Shown: positions 1 through 7,701, counted from the first letter of the stretch. The stretch: 27,175 bases of DNA from DATFKA01 sp042095835 (GCA_042095835.1 JBELML010000084.1:1-27175); one strand, 5' to 3'. Notes: a model not told the origin generated them from the letters alone. Numbers and translations: made by a program.

Positions 1-13
1 GTTATAAAGCCTC

Positions 14-40
14 GATGATGCTAGGCATCATCTACTTTTT
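14..40 (+). terminator. Intrinsic terminator of an upstream plus-strand gene
   Basis: A perfect 8-bp inverted repeat (GATGATGC at 14-21, GCATCATC at 25-32, loop TAG) is followed by TACTTTTT. On the plus strand this is a hairpin plus T-tract, so it probably ends a gene lying left of the window. The minus-strand reading has no T-tract after the hairpin. Confidence 0.6.
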
Positions 41-173
41 ATGCCTTGCCTTGAATTAAAATCTTCTCGATCAAAATACGATACTTATTTTTCGACTGTT
101 ACTTAATTTAAGAAGTCTTTTTGAATTGGAGCATAGGTGTAGATGAAATACACAGTGATAAGATCAAATAGCT

Positions 174-181
174 TAGATTTG
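174..181 (+). promoter_or_regulatory. Possible Bacteroidota -7 promoter element
   Basis: TAGATTTG matches the TAnnTTTG -7 consensus of the Bacteroidota primary sigma factor exactly and lies 20 bases before the acetyltransferase start, which would leave a leader of about 15 bases. No convincing TTTG -33 element sits 19-21 bases upstream, so the call is tentative. Confidence 0.35.
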
Positions 182-201
182 TAAAAAAACGACACCTTAT
201 T

Positions 202-711
202 TTGCCATTCCAGACTACAAGACTTATCCTTAGAGAGGCCACATTCGCAGATCAGCAATTCATCTTTGATTTATTGACCAGTCCCACTTGGTTGAAATAT
301 ATTGGTGACCGAGGCATCAGCAACTTGGAAGATGCCAAGGACTATATACAAAAGAGTCTACTTGATAGCTATCAAAAAAAAGCTTACGGTTTATGGATAA
401 TGGAGCATAAAGCCGACCAGCAACCCATTGGATTATGTGGTTTCCTCAAGCGTTATTACTTAGCCCACCCAGACATTGGGTATAGTATTCTAGCAAGTTA
501 CGAAGGAAGAGGTTTAACAACCGAAGCAGCTACTGCCTGTCTACAGTACGCCAAGAAGCATCTGGGCTTCACCACCGTACTCGCTATCACCAGCAACAAC
601 AATCTGGGATCTCAAAAGGTATTAGAAAAGATAGGAATGAAAAACGTAGGGACTATACAAGCTCCACATTCCGACGAGCCATTGTTGAAATTTAAAATCG
701 ACGCTTTATAA
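202..711 (+). CDS. GNAT-family N-acetyltransferase (RimJ/RimL type)
   Basis: Predicted cytoplasmic acetyl-CoA-dependent N-acetyltransferase of 169 aa, the usual length of the RimJ/RimL-like group. The N-terminus reads as the family's first strand and helix (TTRLILREATFADQQFIFDLL), the middle has the strand GYSILASYEGRGLTTEAATACL containing the acetyl-CoA loop region, and near the end comes the typical asparagine-rich turn before SQKVLEKIGMKNVG. The start is TTG; no ATG is available in frame before the upstream stop, and the family N-terminus begins just here. A possible -7 element lies 20 bases upstream. The stop is immediately followed by the DJ-1/AraC regulator, so the two are probably co-transcribed. 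The substrate (ribosomal protein, amino acid, antibiotic or other amine) cannot be told from sequence. Confidence 0.85.
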   Translation: MPFQTTRLILREATFADQQFIFDLLTSPTWLKYIGDRGISNLEDAKDYIQKSLLDSYQKKAYGLWIMEHKADQQPIGLCGFLKRYYLAHPDIGYSILASYEGRGLTTEAATACLQYAKKHLGFTTVLAITSNNNLGSQKVLEKIGMKNVGTIQAPHSDEPLLKFKIDAL

Positions 712-737
712 AAAAGATCATTTTCATAGTACCTCCT

Positions 738-1643
738 TTGGTCCATCTTTTAGATATTAATGGCCCAGCACATGTCTTCTACGAAGCACGGGAATATGGC
801 ATAGACCTACAACTACAATACCTCAGCCTCAACCACCAAAGCGAAATCCAAAGTAGTGCAGGAATCTACTTCTCCCGTCTCCAAAATTTTAGGAAAGTCA
901 GTAGCGACGCAAACACCTTGATCTTTGTACCAGGCTTGGAAACTCATCTTTTACAAGATACCGACTTCATAAAGGCTTGCCAACCCTTTTTTGAGTGGCT
1001 ACGCCAGCAATATCAACTAGGAGCGACCCTTTGTAGCGTATGTACCGGTGCCTTCCTTTTTGCGCAGGCTGGCCTTCTTGACCATAAAAAAGCGACTACC
1101 CATTGGAAATATTTCGATAATTACTGCAAGGCTTTCCCTAAGATCGAATTTATGCCCAATCGGCTTTTTGTAGAGGATCAAGGTATTTACTCAAGTGCAG
1201 GCGTGGCATCAGGAATTGACCTTTCTCTTTATCTGCTTGAAAAAGAATTTGGGACAAAGCTGGCCATTGATGTAGCTAAAGAAATTGTCGTCTATTTTCG
1301 CAGAAGCGAAGATGACCCACAACTCAGTGTCTTCCTGCAATTTCGAAATCACCTCGATACGCGCATCCACGAGATACAAGATTATATAGCCAAACATTTT
1401 AGCGAGAAGATCACCATTCAACAACTCGCGCAGGTCGTGGCGATGAGCGAACGCAATTTAACACGCCAGTTCAAAAAAGCAACGGGTATTACCATAGGTG
1501 CCTATATGGATCAGTTGCGGCTAGATAATGCCCTACACCTGCTTGAACAAGGACACAAAGTGGAGTATATCGCACAGGCTTGCAGTTTTCGGAGCACCAA
1601 TCAACTTCGGAATTTATTAAAGAAATATGGGATCAATTCTTGA
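738..1643 (+). CDS. GlxA-family regulator: DJ-1/PfpI domain plus AraC HTH
   Basis: Transcription regulator with an amidotransferase-like DJ-1/PfpI domain (about residues 1-185) and an AraC-type double helix-turn-helix (about 211-299). The nucleophile-elbow cysteine is present at residue 102 in SVCTGAF, followed by the family's ATTHW motif. Such proteins usually act as cytoplasmic one-component regulators; the ligand is unknown. The start is a problem: TTG at 738 is the first usual start codon, but the in-frame codons from 708 (IKKIIFIVPP) encode the expected first beta strand of the DJ-1 fold, directly before VHLLDINGPAHVFYEA. The natural start may therefore be ATA at 708, overlapping the preceding stop, or ATT at 720. 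The gene converges with the response regulator gene, with a 33-base gap and no visible terminator. Confidence 0.88.
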   Translation: MVHLLDINGPAHVFYEAREYGIDLQLQYLSLNHQSEIQSSAGIYFSRLQNFRKVSSDANTLIFVPGLETHLLQDTDFIKACQPFFEWLRQQYQLGATLCSVCTGAFLFAQAGLLDHKKATTHWKYFDNYCKAFPKIEFMPNRLFVEDQGIYSSAGVASGIDLSLYLLEKEFGTKLAIDVAKEIVVYFRRSEDDPQLSVFLQFRNHLDTRIHEIQDYIAKHFSEKITIQQLAQVVAMSERNLTRQFKKATGITIGAYMDQLRLDNALHLLEQGHKVEYIAQACSFRSTNQLRNLLKKYGINS

Positions 1644-1676
1644 GTTTTCACCCACTCCATAAAACCTCTTTTCTTT

Positions 1677-2486
1677 TCATGCAAGGCCCTCGATCCACTT
1701 CCGAAAAGCAGCAGTCCTGGCGCTACTGGTAATCATTGCTTCGGATTTACCAGCGACAAAGACAGCCAGCCTATTGTTGAAATAGGGTTCCATTCTTTCA
1801 ATAAAGTCTATATGCACCAAGTCACTTCGATTAAGCCGAAAAAAAACTTTAGGGTCTAATATCTCTTCTAGTTCAGACATTTTATGATTGACGACATGCT
1901 TTTTCCCGACTCGATCATAGGCCAACACAATGGTATTATCAGCTTGAAAATGGCTAATGTCAGCTACTTTTAAAATAATAATGCCTTTAGTTTTTTTGAT
2001 CGTAAAGCGTTGCTTGTAGTTCGTCTTCGACTGATTGAGTGCTTCTTTTAATTGCTCTAAAACTTGAGACTCTAGTCGAAAAGGCGGGGTCTGCTGAAAT
2101 AAGTTCTCGTACTTATCTAGCGCAGCTTGAAGCTCTTCTTCGCTAATGGGTTTCAGGAGATAGGCAATCCCATTGGTCCGAAATGCATCCAAGAGGTACT
2201 GATCGTAAGCAGTTGTAAAAATGATGGGCGATTTAATTTCAATGTGCTCGTAAATAATAAAGACGCGGCCATCCAATAGCTCGATATCTGAAAGAATGAG
2301 GTCAGGCACTTTCTCATTCAAATAAGAGATGCCTTCTCCTACACTTTGTATACAGTCGATATGAACCCTACCTTCATAATAATTTTCGAGCTCAGCAATC
2401 ATTTTATTGGCAGCGAGTTCTTCATCTTCTAGAATAAGGATGTGGCGTTTGGCCTCTTTAGTATTTTTCATGGCAGTATCTGTCAT
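1677..2486 (-). CDS. LytTR-family response regulator
   Basis: Two-component response regulator of 269 aa. The receiver domain (about residues 14-130) shows the acidic pair E20-D21 (LEDEE), phospho-acceptor D67 (LSDIEL), T91/T92 and K112 (LLKPIS). A linker leads into a LytTR DNA-binding domain (about 160-265) with the family signatures ISHFQADNTIVLAY and FFRLNRSDLVHIDFIERM. LytTR proteins bind direct repeats about two helical turns apart. It follows the sensor kinase gene with only four bases between the kinase stop and this ATG, so the two are translated from one message. The obvious partner is that kinase. Likely targets are the repeated elements in the spacer at 3514-3754 (inference). An alternative start at M6 would be equally compatible with the domain. 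Confidence 0.93.
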   Translation of the reverse strand: MTDTAMKNTKEAKRHILILEDEELAANKMIAELENYYEGRVHIDCIQSVGEGISYLNEKVPDLILSDIELLDGRVFIIYEHIEIKSPIIFTTAYDQYLLDAFRTNGIAYLLKPISEEELQAALDKYENLFQQTPPFRLESQVLEQLKEALNQSKTNYKQRFTIKKTKGIIILKVADISHFQADNTIVLAYDRVGKKHVVNHKMSELEEILDPKVFFRLNRSDLVHIDFIERMEPYFNNRLAVFVAGKSEAMITSSARTAAFRKWIEGLA

Positions 2487-2490
2487 CTAT

Positions 2491-3513
2491 TTAAATTTCT
2501 TGGACTAGAGGGAGGCGCACAACAAATTTTTCATTGAGAACTTCGTATTCTAATTCCTTATCCGTCAATAATGCTATACGTGCTGCAAGATTGCGCAAGC
2601 CCGTACCAGATTTTTCATGATCCTGAGTTTTGGGATAGAAATCATTGGATACTATCAGATAGTTGTTCTCTATAAAAAGAGTTGTTTTGACCTGTTGCTT
2701 AGGTAAGGCTACATTATGCTTTATCACATTTTCTAATAGGGTCTGTATAGAAGCAGGTGGAACCATAAATTGATCTAAAGCACCTTTTTCAAATTGAGCA
2801 TTGACTTGAAATAAGCCATTAAAGCGTTGAGTAATGAGATAAAGATAGTCTTGGCAAAACGCCCACTCCGTTTGTAAATGTACGACCTCATCATCCTTGT
2901 GTCGTATCATGTATCGGTATAAAGAAGATAACCTACGCGTAAACTCCTGGGCTCTTTTAGGATCCTGAGCAATGAGAATATTCAGGATATTTAAATTATT
3001 AAACAAAAAATGAGGATCCACTTGGGCTTGTAAAACCTTTAATTCGGTTTCTTTTTGTTCTTTTTGTAAGGCCATCATTTCTATCTGAGATTGGTAAAAG
3101 GACTTGGCTAATAAAAGAAAACAAGGAAAACTGACCGCTTCTCCATTTTCGAGAATACCCCAAAAAAGATTAGCCGCCAAATCGGGTTGTAAAGGAGCCG
3201 AAGTGTAGGGTAAAATATATGGATCAATTATCCGAACCAGTAGTAAAATGGCGATAATGAGACCAAATGCTAAGACATATCTTTTCTTATTAAAAAAGGT
3301 AGGTACAATATAAAACACGATGAGGACCACCATCAATAATTGCTTTAGGACCTCGACCCCACAGATATTAAAAAAAAGATAGCGGGTATCCTTACTCCAG
3401 AATAGCCAGTCTTCTTCCAACCATTCTCCCCAAAATTGCAAATTGAGTAGGATAAATCCGTAGACACCTAGGATTATCCAATCGGATCGATCTATGTTTT
3501 TCCACCATTTCAT
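2491..3513 (-). CDS. LytS/YehU-type sensor histidine kinase
   Basis: Membrane sensor kinase of 340 aa. Hydrophobic segments at about residues 11-28, 52-73, 79-97 and possibly 117-137 give three or four membrane passes and no sizeable extracellular sensor domain. A short coiled stretch (143-163) leads to the His_kinase (PF06580) box with H168 in QAQVDPHFLFNNLN. The ATPase part has an N-box (ENVIKHN, 261-267) and a G-box (SGTGLRNLAARI, 302-313). It is the first gene of an operon with the LytTR regulator. The stimulus is unknown; the short membrane domain suggests sensing within or near the membrane. The upstream spacer shared with the divergent peptidase gene carries the candidate LytTR sites. 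Confidence 0.93.
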   Translation of the reverse strand: MKWWKNIDRSDWIILGVYGFILLNLQFWGEWLEEDWLFWSKDTRYLFFNICGVEVLKQLLMVVLIVFYIVPTFFNKKRYVLAFGLIIAILLLVRIIDPYILPYTSAPLQPDLAANLFWGILENGEAVSFPCFLLLAKSFYQSQIEMMALQKEQKETELKVLQAQVDPHFLFNNLNILNILIAQDPKRAQEFTRRLSSLYRYMIRHKDDEVVHLQTEWAFCQDYLYLITQRFNGLFQVNAQFEKGALDQFMVPPASIQTLLENVIKHNVALPKQQVKTTLFIENNYLIVSNDFYPKTQDHEKSGTGLRNLAARIALLTDKELEYEVLNEKFVVRLPLVQEI

Positions 3514-3526
3514 AAGCTCAATCTAG

Positions 3527-3558
3527 CAAAAATGCCCCTAAACGAACAGTTCAAGAAA
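3527..3558 (-). promoter_or_regulatory. Weak candidate promoter for the kinase operon
   Basis: On the minus strand TTTC (3558-3555), 20 bases, then CATTTTTG (3534-3527) partly matches TTTG-N19-21-TAnnTTTG. It would leave a leader of under ten bases before the kinase ATG at 3513, so it is only a possibility. The TTAGTGAAT-like pair at 3576-3611 lies just upstream of it. Confidence 0.2.
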
Positions 3559-3575
3559 ATGAATTCTAGACCATT

Positions 3576-3611
3576 GCTTGTGAATCGGCCGAATAGCTTA
3601 GTGAATCGACC
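3576..3611 (+). promoter_or_regulatory. Direct-repeat pair, candidate LytTR binding sites (plus orientation)
   Basis: GTGAATCGGCC at 3580-3590 and GTGAATCGACC at 3601-3611 match at 10 of 11 bases and start exactly 21 bases apart, each preceded by GCTT or GCTTA. Paired direct repeats with a 21-22-base period are the usual operator layout for LytTR regulators, one of which is encoded by the adjacent divergent operon. The link to that regulator is inference. Confidence 0.5.
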
Positions 3612-3650
3612 TTAGGCTGTGCGCTATCGAGTGTAGTCCATTCTTTTTGA

Positions 3651-3681
3651 GTTCACTACAATTTTAGCTCAACTCACTAAC
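3651..3681 (-). promoter_or_regulatory. Direct-repeat pair, candidate LytTR binding sites (minus orientation)
   Basis: On the minus strand TGTAGTGAAC (3660-3651) and GTTAGTGAGT (3681-3672) repeat the core TAGTGA with exactly 21 bases between copies. They resemble the plus-strand pair at 3576-3611 (TTAGTGAATC). The copy nearest the peptidase gene ends about seven bases before the -33 element at 3688, a position that suits an activator. Confidence 0.5.
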
Positions 3682-3687
3682 CTCTAC

Positions 3688-3718
3688 TTTCCAGCAAGGC
3701 TTTTCGGCTATAGGTTTG
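3688..3718 (+). promoter_or_regulatory. Bacteroidota-type promoter of the S41 peptidase gene
   Basis: TAGGTTTG at 3711-3718 is an exact TAnnTTTG -7 element. Nineteen bases upstream is TTTC (3688-3691), matching the TTTG -33 element at three of four bases. Transcription would begin near 3722-3726, leaving a leader of about 30 bases before the ATG at 3755. The imperfect -33 fits a promoter that needs an activator. Confidence 0.5.
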
Positions 3719-3754
3719 CAGTAAATCATTTTTCAAAAATCAAAACTATTCATC

Positions 3755-5275
3755 ATGCCTACTTTAAAACTGTATCTCCTGCTTGGCCTTTGCTTCATCA
3801 GTACTTATACCTTTTCTCAAATAGATCAAAAAATGTATAGCCTTGAAGAACTACATGAAGATTGGGACATCTTTAGAAATGAATTAGAAACCATGCACGC
3901 GGGGCTTTATATCTATACGTCCAAGGCGAAAATGAATGCAGCTTTTGACAGTATCAAAACCATGTTAAATCGGCCTATGCTGGCGGCAGAGTTTTATACT
4001 TATATGGCGAAAATGAATGCTTTTATTCAGAATGGACACACCGTGATCCGTCCCAGTGCAGTATTTGACAAATACGTAGCGACCAAAGCACCCATCATGC
4101 CCATTGATGTACATTGGCACGGCGACAGCCTCTTTGTCCTTAGAAATATGACTGACCAACCTGCTCTAGCACCTGGCACCTATATCAAAACTATCAATGG
4201 AAAAGATGCCTGGTCGACCTTTTTAGACATTGCTCAACATTGGAATCGAGACGGCGTGAATAGTTCCTTTCCCAAAGGTATTGTCGCAAGAGCTTTCCCA
4301 GAAATTTATGCCAACTTCAGAGGGTTTCCAGAGCAATTCGTTTTCACTATAATAGATCAAACCGGTCAACAACAAGCAATTCAAGTTGATCCAATCTCCG
4401 CAGATATTAGAAATAAAATCAGAACCGAACGTTACGGAGAGATCAAACATTATTGGGACAAATCTCAAGGAGAGGCCCTAAGCTTACACTTCGAAGGAGA
4501 TATCGCCGTACTCACGCTTAGACACTGTGGCAATACCGATGTACGCGAGTTCCTAAAGACCATCAGAGCGCAGTATCATCGTATTTTTAAAGAAATCAAT
4601 GCCTCGGGCGTCCAAAACTTAGTCATTGATATTCGTAACAATCCAGGTGGTAATGAGAAACCGACCGTACATCTTATGCGTCATTTGACGAGTACTCCTT
4701 TTTATTTATATCAAGATGATTACCTCATCAACAGAAAGCTAAGCGCTTATTACGATGCACCAAGGTGGCTTTATAATTCGCTTGGTGGCATCATTCTAAA
4801 CAAGCATGATGATGGCACCTATCGAGCCAATTGGTTAGCGAGTATTCTATATGGAAAAAACAAACCCGAACTACACCAGCCTTCACCATTACAATTCAAA
4901 GGCCAGATATACACCTTGACCAATTATGCCACCTTTTCTGCTGCGGGTTACTTGGCCAGCATGCTGGAGCAGCATACCAATAGCATCTTTATTGGAGAAG
5001 AACCTGGTGGCAATGCCAATGAGTGTGTAGCAGGAGAGTCCTTTGACTTGGTACTCCCCAATACCCAAAACAGGGTACTCATGCAGATTGTCCATAGCAA
5101 TATCATGGTAGATCGAGAGAATAATGGTCATGGCGTAGAGCCGCATTACCCACTGCGTCCAAGCGTTGCTCAAATACATCATGGCCTAGATCCAGAAATG
5201 GCACTTGTCAAGCGCCTGGTCCGCGACCAGCAGAACAGCCCAAATTCTAAAGAGATACTCACTAAGAAGAAATAA
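3755..5275 (+). CDS. Secreted S41-family (C-terminal processing) peptidase
   Basis: Predicted exported serine peptidase of the S41/tail-specific protease family, 506 aa. A signal peptide occupies residues 1-21 (hydrophobic core LYLLLGLCFISTYTF, then SQ). The N-terminal helical part contains the usual NGHTVIRPS turn near residue 93, followed by a degenerate PDZ-like stretch (about 112-160). The catalytic half starts with LVIDIRNNPGGN (289-300), and the nucleophile is probably S395 in TNYATFSAAGYLASML; the strand after it carries IGEEPGGN, and GHGVEPHYPL closes the domain. It probably acts in the periplasm or outside the cell; the substrate is unknown. It is transcribed away from the kinase/LytTR operon from a spacer with paired direct repeats, so control by that system is plausible. 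No lipobox was seen. Confidence 0.9.
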   Translation: MPTLKLYLLLGLCFISTYTFSQIDQKMYSLEELHEDWDIFRNELETMHAGLYIYTSKAKMNAAFDSIKTMLNRPMLAAEFYTYMAKMNAFIQNGHTVIRPSAVFDKYVATKAPIMPIDVHWHGDSLFVLRNMTDQPALAPGTYIKTINGKDAWSTFLDIAQHWNRDGVNSSFPKGIVARAFPEIYANFRGFPEQFVFTIIDQTGQQQAIQVDPISADIRNKIRTERYGEIKHYWDKSQGEALSLHFEGDIAVLTLRHCGNTDVREFLKTIRAQYHRIFKEINASGVQNLVIDIRNNPGGNEKPTVHLMRHLTSTPFYLYQDDYLINRKLSAYYDAPRWLYNSLGGIILNKHDDGTYRANWLASILYGKNKPELHQPSPLQFKGQIYTLTNYATFSAAGYLASMLEQHTNSIFIGEEPGGNANECVAGESFDLVLPNTQNRVLMQIVHSNIMVDRENNGHGVEPHYPLRPSVAQIHHGLDPEMALVKRLVRDQQNSPNSKEILTKKK

Positions 5276-5338
5276 GGGACTGATATTTTACAGCTACTCC
5301 GCTATCTTGTCCGGATACTGCGTTTGTTTGTCCTAGCA

Positions 5339-5392
5339 TCGGGTGATTGAAAGTTAGATGTTTGTAGAAACATTTTTCATAAAATCACCCGA
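5339..5392 (+). promoter_or_regulatory. Nested hairpin in the leader next to the DJ-1 start codon
   Basis: A perfect 10-bp outer stem (TCGGGTGATT at 5339-5348, AATCACCCGA at 5383-5392) encloses a 6-bp inner hairpin (ATGTTT at 5358-5363, GTAG loop, AAACAT at 5368-5373). The outer stem ends three bases before the ATG at 5396, so when folded it would cover the ribosome landing zone. There is no T-run directly after it beyond ATGAAATTTTT, so a terminator role is less likely than control of translation or of RNA stability. The inverted repeats are seen directly; function is inference. Confidence 0.45.
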
Positions 5393-5395
5393 CTG

Positions 5396-6466
5396 ATGAA
5401 ATTTTTCATTTTTGCTTTAAGCTTACTATTTTGTTTATCTACAAATGCTCAGCAAAACGTACCTTACGATGATGCCGCTTATGTCTGCCCGCCTTGCAAT
5501 AGTAAATGCGATGATCTAGGTTTTGCGGAAGCGGGGACCTGCCAGCATTGCGGTATGGAGCTAGTCAGCAAAGAAGAAGCCCTAATAAATCGTAGCAATA
5601 TGAAACAACTAAGTATCGCTTTTTATCTACAACCAGGCGTAGAGGTACTTGATTTTGCTGGCCCTATGGAAGTATTTTCCTATGCGGGCTATCAAGTATT
5701 CACGGTATCAAGAACCAAAGCTCCCATCACCTCGCAAGGCATCCTCTCCATTAACCCGGATTATAGTATTGAGGATGCTCCCGAAGCAGATATACTCGCC
5801 TTCTTTGGAGGAAATTCTGGAGCCGGTTTCGCCGATCCTGCCATTACGGATTGGATTAAAAAACAGCAAAATGTACAGTATTACTTCTCTGTATGTACTG
5901 GTGCGTTTGCATTGGCCAAGGCGGGCTTACTCGACGGACAAACAGCCACTACTTTTCATGACGCTTTAGAGGGATTAGAAAATAACTACCCCAAGGTTAA
6001 GGTCGTCAAAAACGCTCGCTATGTCGATAATGGCAAGGTCATCACTACCGCAGGTGTATCAGCAGGTATAGATGGAGCCCTACATCTCGTGGCCAAGCTA
6101 CAAGGTTTCAATCGGGCTAGACAGACCGCTTATTATATGGAATATGATAAATGGACGCCTGGAGATGGTCTAGTCCTGACAAAAGACAATCCCTATCAAA
6201 CCGTCTCTAGCACCGATCACTTGCAAGATTATCTAGGCATCTATGAATTTGAAAAAGACTTAAAAGTAAGCCTTCAACTGAATACTAGGGAGCAGTCTTT
6301 AGAGGCCACCATCGGCGAGCGAACTTTCCCGATGTACTATGAATCTGCAGATACCTTCACTAATGTACAGGGTATAGAAATCGCTTTCAAGCGTAATACC
6401 GATGGGCAAATCCTGGGTTATAAAGTCAAAGGAGAAGAAGGTCTAAAGAAAAAATTGGACGAATAA
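5396..6466 (+). CDS. Exported DJ-1/PfpI protein with cysteine-rich metal-binding start
   Basis: A 356-aa protein with a signal peptide (residues 1-19, ending NAQQ), a short cysteine module (YVCPPCNSKCDD...GTCQHCGMEL, C31, C34, C38, C49, C52) like the heavy-metal-binding ribbons seen in exported Bacteroidota proteins, and a DJ-1/PfpI domain (about 70-250). The DJ-1 nucleophile cysteine is C167 in SVCTGAF, with the family's conserved glutamate region VEVLDFAGPMEVF at 83-94. The last 85 residues (LQDYLGIYEF to the end) form a separate beta-rich domain of the kind found at the C-terminus of exported hydrolases. No AraC domain is present. Catalytic activity (amidase, glyoxalase, isonitrile hydratase and others occur in the family) cannot be assigned. 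A structured leader precedes it and a clear terminator follows, so it may be a separate transcription unit. Confidence 0.88.
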   Translation: MKFFIFALSLLFCLSTNAQQNVPYDDAAYVCPPCNSKCDDLGFAEAGTCQHCGMELVSKEEALINRSNMKQLSIAFYLQPGVEVLDFAGPMEVFSYAGYQVFTVSRTKAPITSQGILSINPDYSIEDAPEADILAFFGGNSGAGFADPAITDWIKKQQNVQYYFSVCTGAFALAKAGLLDGQTATTFHDALEGLENNYPKVKVVKNARYVDNGKVITTAGVSAGIDGALHLVAKLQGFNRARQTAYYMEYDKWTPGDGLVLTKDNPYQTVSSTDHLQDYLGIYEFEKDLKVSLQLNTREQSLEATIGERTFPMYYESADTFTNVQGIEIAFKRNTDGQILGYKVKGEEGLKKKLDE

Positions 6467-6482
6467 GTTCATCCTCTGTTTG

Positions 6483-6518
6483 GAGCGGTGACTGGCAAAG
6501 GTCACTGCTTTTCTTTCT
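6483..6518 (+). terminator. Intrinsic terminator after the exported DJ-1 gene
   Basis: GCGGTGAC (6485-6492) pairs with GTCACTGC (6501-6508), eight pairs including one G-T wobble, extendable by an A-T pair, with loop TGGCAAAG, and is followed by TTTTCTTTCTA. It lies 17 bases after the stop codon at 6466. Confidence 0.75.
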
Positions 6519-6582
6519 ATTCTTTTGACCTCTCATTCAACCAAGTGGGCTCCAAATCCTTTTTCTATCCAAAAGTAGCATT

Positions 6583-7659
6583 TTGAAACATCGGATTATC
6601 ATCATTGGAGCGGGACTTTCTGGATTAAGCCTAGCTTATTTCCTAAAAAAAGCTGGTCACCAAGCCCTTTTACTCGAAGCGAGAGATCGTGTAGGCGGTC
6701 GTATTCATACCCTATACGAAAATGGGCAAGCGCCATTGGAAATGGGTGCCACCTGGTTGGGCGAAAAGCATCACACACTAAATCGTTTATTAAGGGAGCT
6801 GGGTATCGGCACTTTTGAGCAATACATTGGCCCCTATGCCATTTATGAGCCTATTTCTACTAGCCCTCCTCAACTCGCACAGTTGCCCCCTAACGACCAA
6901 CCTAGCTATAGAATTGCTGGCGGAAGTAGCCATCTGATCCATACTTTAAAAGCAGAACTAGAGGAAGATCAGGTTATTTTAGGCTGCCAGGTAAGTACCA
7001 TTATCCAACAAAAAGATCATATCCAAATGGAGTCTAATCAAGGTCGTTTTCAGGGTGACATACTGGTCAACACCTTACCACCTCGATTATTTTTCAAGAC
7101 GATTCATCTACAAGGCGCCCTACCAAAGGAGCTAGAGGAGACTGCCCTTGCTACACACACTTGGATGGGAGAGTCGATTAAGGTAGCCCTGCGGTTCGAC
7201 AGCGCTTTTTGGAGAACAGGGTCAACTAGCGGATCGATCTTTAGTAATGTTGGCCCTATCAGTGAGATGTATGATCATAGTGTACAACATGGTCAAGGTT
7301 ATGCACTCAAAGGGTTTATGAATGGTGCTTACCACTCCGCTACCAAAGTACAGCGACTAGAGCTGATCCTACAACAATTGTCGCGCTACTATGGCCCGCA
7401 AGCTATGCAGTATATCCATTATCAGGAAACCGTATGGTCCCAGGAGGCCTACACCTATACGCCTTATGATGATTATATCTTGCCTCATCAAAACAATGGC
7501 GCCGCTATTTTGAGAAAGCCCCAATGGGGCAATCGACTTTATATGGCTGGCTCCGAAACAGCTGCTGACTTTCCGGGTTATATGGACGGCGCAGTCTCTA
7601 GGGCCAAGGAAGTGGCTCAGCATATTTTGGCTAGCTCCGCGCATAAAAACCTAGCCTAA
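6583..7659 (+). CDS. FAD-dependent amine oxidase family protein
   Basis: Flavoprotein oxidoreductase of 358 aa. The N-terminus is a classic dinucleotide-binding fold (IIIIGAGLSGLSLAYFLKKAG, then the ribose-binding LLEARDRVGGRIHTL at 30-44), followed by the flavin-contact stretch EMGATWLG. The C-terminus has the matching FAD signature LYMAGSETAADFPGYMDGAVSRAKEVA. At 358 residues it is shorter than typical monoamine oxidases (about 450), so the substrate domain is compact; the substrate is unknown. The start is TTG, chosen because it places the Rossmann strand right at the N-terminus and no in-frame ATG is suitable. It starts after the terminator at 6483-6518 and is followed closely (42 bases) by the hydrolase gene, so these two probably form a unit. 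Confidence 0.9.
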   Translation: MKHRIIIIGAGLSGLSLAYFLKKAGHQALLLEARDRVGGRIHTLYENGQAPLEMGATWLGEKHHTLNRLLRELGIGTFEQYIGPYAIYEPISTSPPQLAQLPPNDQPSYRIAGGSSHLIHTLKAELEEDQVILGCQVSTIIQQKDHIQMESNQGRFQGDILVNTLPPRLFFKTIHLQGALPKELEETALATHTWMGESIKVALRFDSAFWRTGSTSGSIFSNVGPISEMYDHSVQHGQGYALKGFMNGAYHSATKVQRLELILQQLSRYYGPQAMQYIHYQETVWSQEAYTYTPYDDYILPHQNNGAAILRKPQWGNRLYMAGSETAADFPGYMDGAVSRAKEVAQHILASSAHKNLA

Positions 7660-7701
7660 TTTTTCTTACATTGAGCAGCCAATCCAAATCTAAAACAAGG
7701 C

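Noticed and set aside
1209..1424. Minus-strand open frame opposite the AraC-type regulator
   Set aside because: Entirely within the opposite strand of a gene with intact DJ-1 and AraC domains, without any recognisable feature.
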